Assembly: GCA_029939815.1 (NCBI GenBank)
Contig: JAOZSF010000002.1
Coordinates: 1-25,106, forward strand
DNA from: a bacterium
Lineage (GTDB): Bacteria; Auribacterota; UBA3054; B51-G9
Reading direction: 5' to 3'
DNA: 25,106 nt
The notes under the pieces are model-generated. The model saw only the letters and a list, made by a program, of their open reading frames with translations. It was not told the DNA's origin and did not search any database. Below, one piece after another: positions 23,716-25,106 of the stretch. The position numbers and the translations under genes were made by a program. Every line of letters starts with the position of its first letter. Position 1 is the stretch's first letter.

Positions 23716-25106
23716 ATGGGAAATGGAGGTTTATATGTATTAGCAGTAGTGGCACTCGTCATAATCAGTTTTTCGTTCATCATCTTTCTCGCTAAAAGAT
23801 ACAGACGATGCCCTTCTGACCAGATACTCGTAATTTACGGTAAGGTTCGGCGTGGAATGTCGAGCAGATGTCTTCACGGCGGCGGAGCATTTGTCTGGCC
23901 CTTAATTCAGGATTATTCTTACCTGAGTTTAACACCGATGACAATCAGCATTCCTCTGCAAAACGCGTTGTCATTTCAAAATATCCGAATAAATGTTCCA
24001 AGTACTTTTACGGTCGGTATTAGCGTTGACCCGGCAATAATGACTAACGCGGCGGAACGTCTTCTTGAATTGGAAGCAAATATGATAGAAGATATGGCTA
24101 AAGAAATTATTTTTGGTCAGCTGCGTTTAACGGTAGCTTCGCTGACAATTGAACAGATAAATCAGGATCGCGAAAGTTTTCTTGAATCGATCAGAAAAAA
24201 TGTTGAGCCGGAACTTAATAAAATCGGTCTTTATTTAATTAATGTAAATATTACCGATATTACTGATGAATCAGACTACATTGAAAGTATCGGCAAAAAA
24301 GCCGCGTCCGAAGCTGTTAACAGAGCAAAAGTCGATGTTGCCGAACAACAGAAAATAGGCGCTATTGGTGAATCAGAAGCTTATCGCGAGAAAAATATTC
24401 GTGTTGCTGAAAATGAAGCGACAGCAGAAAAAGGTATGAAAAAAGCCCGCGCGGACAGACGTATCTATGTCGAACAGCAGGAAGCTGAAGCCGTTTCGGG
24501 AGAAAACCTGGCGAGAGCCAATATAGCCGATTCTAATGCCGCGCTCGATGTTAAAAAAGCTGCCGCGCTGCAGCTCGGTGAAGTGGCAAAACGCAAGGCT
24601 GAAGTCGAAATTCAAAAAGCACAGTATCTTGCCGAGCAGGAAAGACTTAATGCCGAAGAAGTTGTAAGAAAAGAAATCGAAAAACGTAAAATTGAGATAT
24701 CAGCCGAAGCAGAAGCTGAAAAAACACGCCGCGAAGCAAAAGGTATGGCGGACGGTGTCCTGTTCAGATACGAAGCGGAAGCAAAAGGTATCAGACAAGT
24801 TCTTGAAAGCAAAGCTGAAGGTTATAAATCTTTGGTTGAGAGTTGTAATGGTGACGCCAAAGCGGCTGCCACACTGCTCATGATTGAAAAACTTGAAGAT
24901 ATTGTCGCCAAGCAGGTTGAAGCGATTAAAAATATCAAAATTGACAAAATCACTGTTTGGGATTCCGCAGGCGGTGACGGCAAAAACACTTCAACAGCTA
25001 ATTTTGTTTCGGGTTTGATTAAAAGTGTTCCTCCGCTGCAGGATGTTGCCTCAATGGCGGGAGTTCAGCTGCCTGAATATCTCGGCAAAATGGTTGATGA
25101 AAAGAA
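23716..25106 (+). CDS. Flotillin-like SPFH protein (3' end beyond window)
   Basis: The frame is open from ATG 23716 to the window edge (463 codons plus 2 nt), so the C-terminus is missing, though little is likely absent. AAAGGAG at 23704-23710 supports the start. Residues 4-26 form an N-terminal membrane anchor. Residues about 35-200 are the SPFH/band-7 domain (QILVIYGKV, INVPSTFTVGI, TDITDESDYIESIGKKAASEA). Then come some 190 residues rich in Ala/Glu heptads, the flotillin coiled coil, and the conserved ending region SGLIKSVPPLQDVASMAG. Flotillins build large membrane cages or microdomains in bacteria. The pairing with an NfeD-like gene is typical of the family. Codons look richer in GCC and CTG than in the polysaccharide genes. 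Confidence 0.93.
   Translation, partial: MGNGGLYVLAVVALVIISFSFIIFLAKRYRRCPSDQILVIYGKVRRGMSSRCLHGGGAFVWPLIQDYSYLSLTPMTISIPLQNALSFQNIRINVPSTFTVGISVDPAIMTNAAERLLELEANMIEDMAKEIIFGQLRLTVASLTIEQINQDRESFLESIRKNVEPELNKIGLYLINVNITDITDESDYIESIGKKAASEAVNRAKVDVAEQQKIGAIGESEAYREKNIRVAENEATAEKGMKKARADRRIYVEQQEAEAVSGENLARANIADSNAALDVKKAAALQLGEVAKRKAEVEIQKAQYLAEQERLNAEEVVRKEIEKRKIEISAEAEAEKTRREAKGMADGVLFRYEAEAKGIRQVLESKAEGYKSLVESCNGDAKAAATLLMIEKLEDIVAKQVEAIKNIKIDKITVWDSAGGDGKNTSTANFVSGLIKSVPPLQDVASMAGVQLPEYLGKMVDEK

Overview
The window comes from an AT-rich bacterial chromosome with tightly packed genes. Lipoproteins with lipoboxes, a YceK-like domain, a TraB/GumN protein, and a secreted beta-helix protein of the 'choice-of-anchor Q' style together suggest a Gram-negative-type envelope. 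They best fit the PVC superphylum (Lentisphaerota/Kiritimatiellota type) or a nearby uncultured lineage. This placement is inference: there is no rRNA or other marker gene here.

Region 1 (about 60-15842, all +) is an exopolysaccharide/capsule assembly locus. It starts with a CpsB/YwqE-type PHP phosphatase and a Wzc-like polysaccharide co-polymerase fused to a BY-kinase. Four poorly known proteins follow: a multi-TM/TPR/beta-sandwich protein, a GT-C-like membrane protein, a giant GT-C-like/TPR fusion and a secreted TPR protein. After these come a hexapeptide acyltransferase, an O-antigen polymerase/ligase, a GT4-type glycosyltransferase, and a second ligase/polymerase with a C-terminal beta-sandwich. 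Gaps are mostly 0-30 nt, which suggests one operon up to 13608, with the last gene behind a 62-nt gap. The initiating transferase, flippase and outer-membrane exporter are not in the window.

Region 2 (15843-19336, +) holds three surface/secreted proteins: a very basic small exported protein, a YceK/LamG lipoprotein, and a right-handed beta-helix protein with exact 25-residue repeats. They could act on or bind the surface layer, but nothing in the sequence proves it.

Region 3 (19388-21537, -) is a three-gene operon: TraB/GumN protein, DUF1844 protein, then panC (pantothenate synthetase). It has a good sigma70-type promoter with an extended -10 at 21577-21604.

Region 4 (21643-25106, +) starts divergently. 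It carries an ECF sigma factor, a two-TM protein resembling an anti-sigma factor, a YbjQ-family protein, an NfeD-like membrane protein with a striking Asp-rich loop, and a flotillin/SPFH protein cut by the window edge. The order suggests an envelope-stress or membrane-microdomain module with its own regulator.

No tRNA, rRNA, CRISPR array, insertion sequence or convincing rho-independent terminator was seen. No stretch of more than 300 bases lacks a gene.
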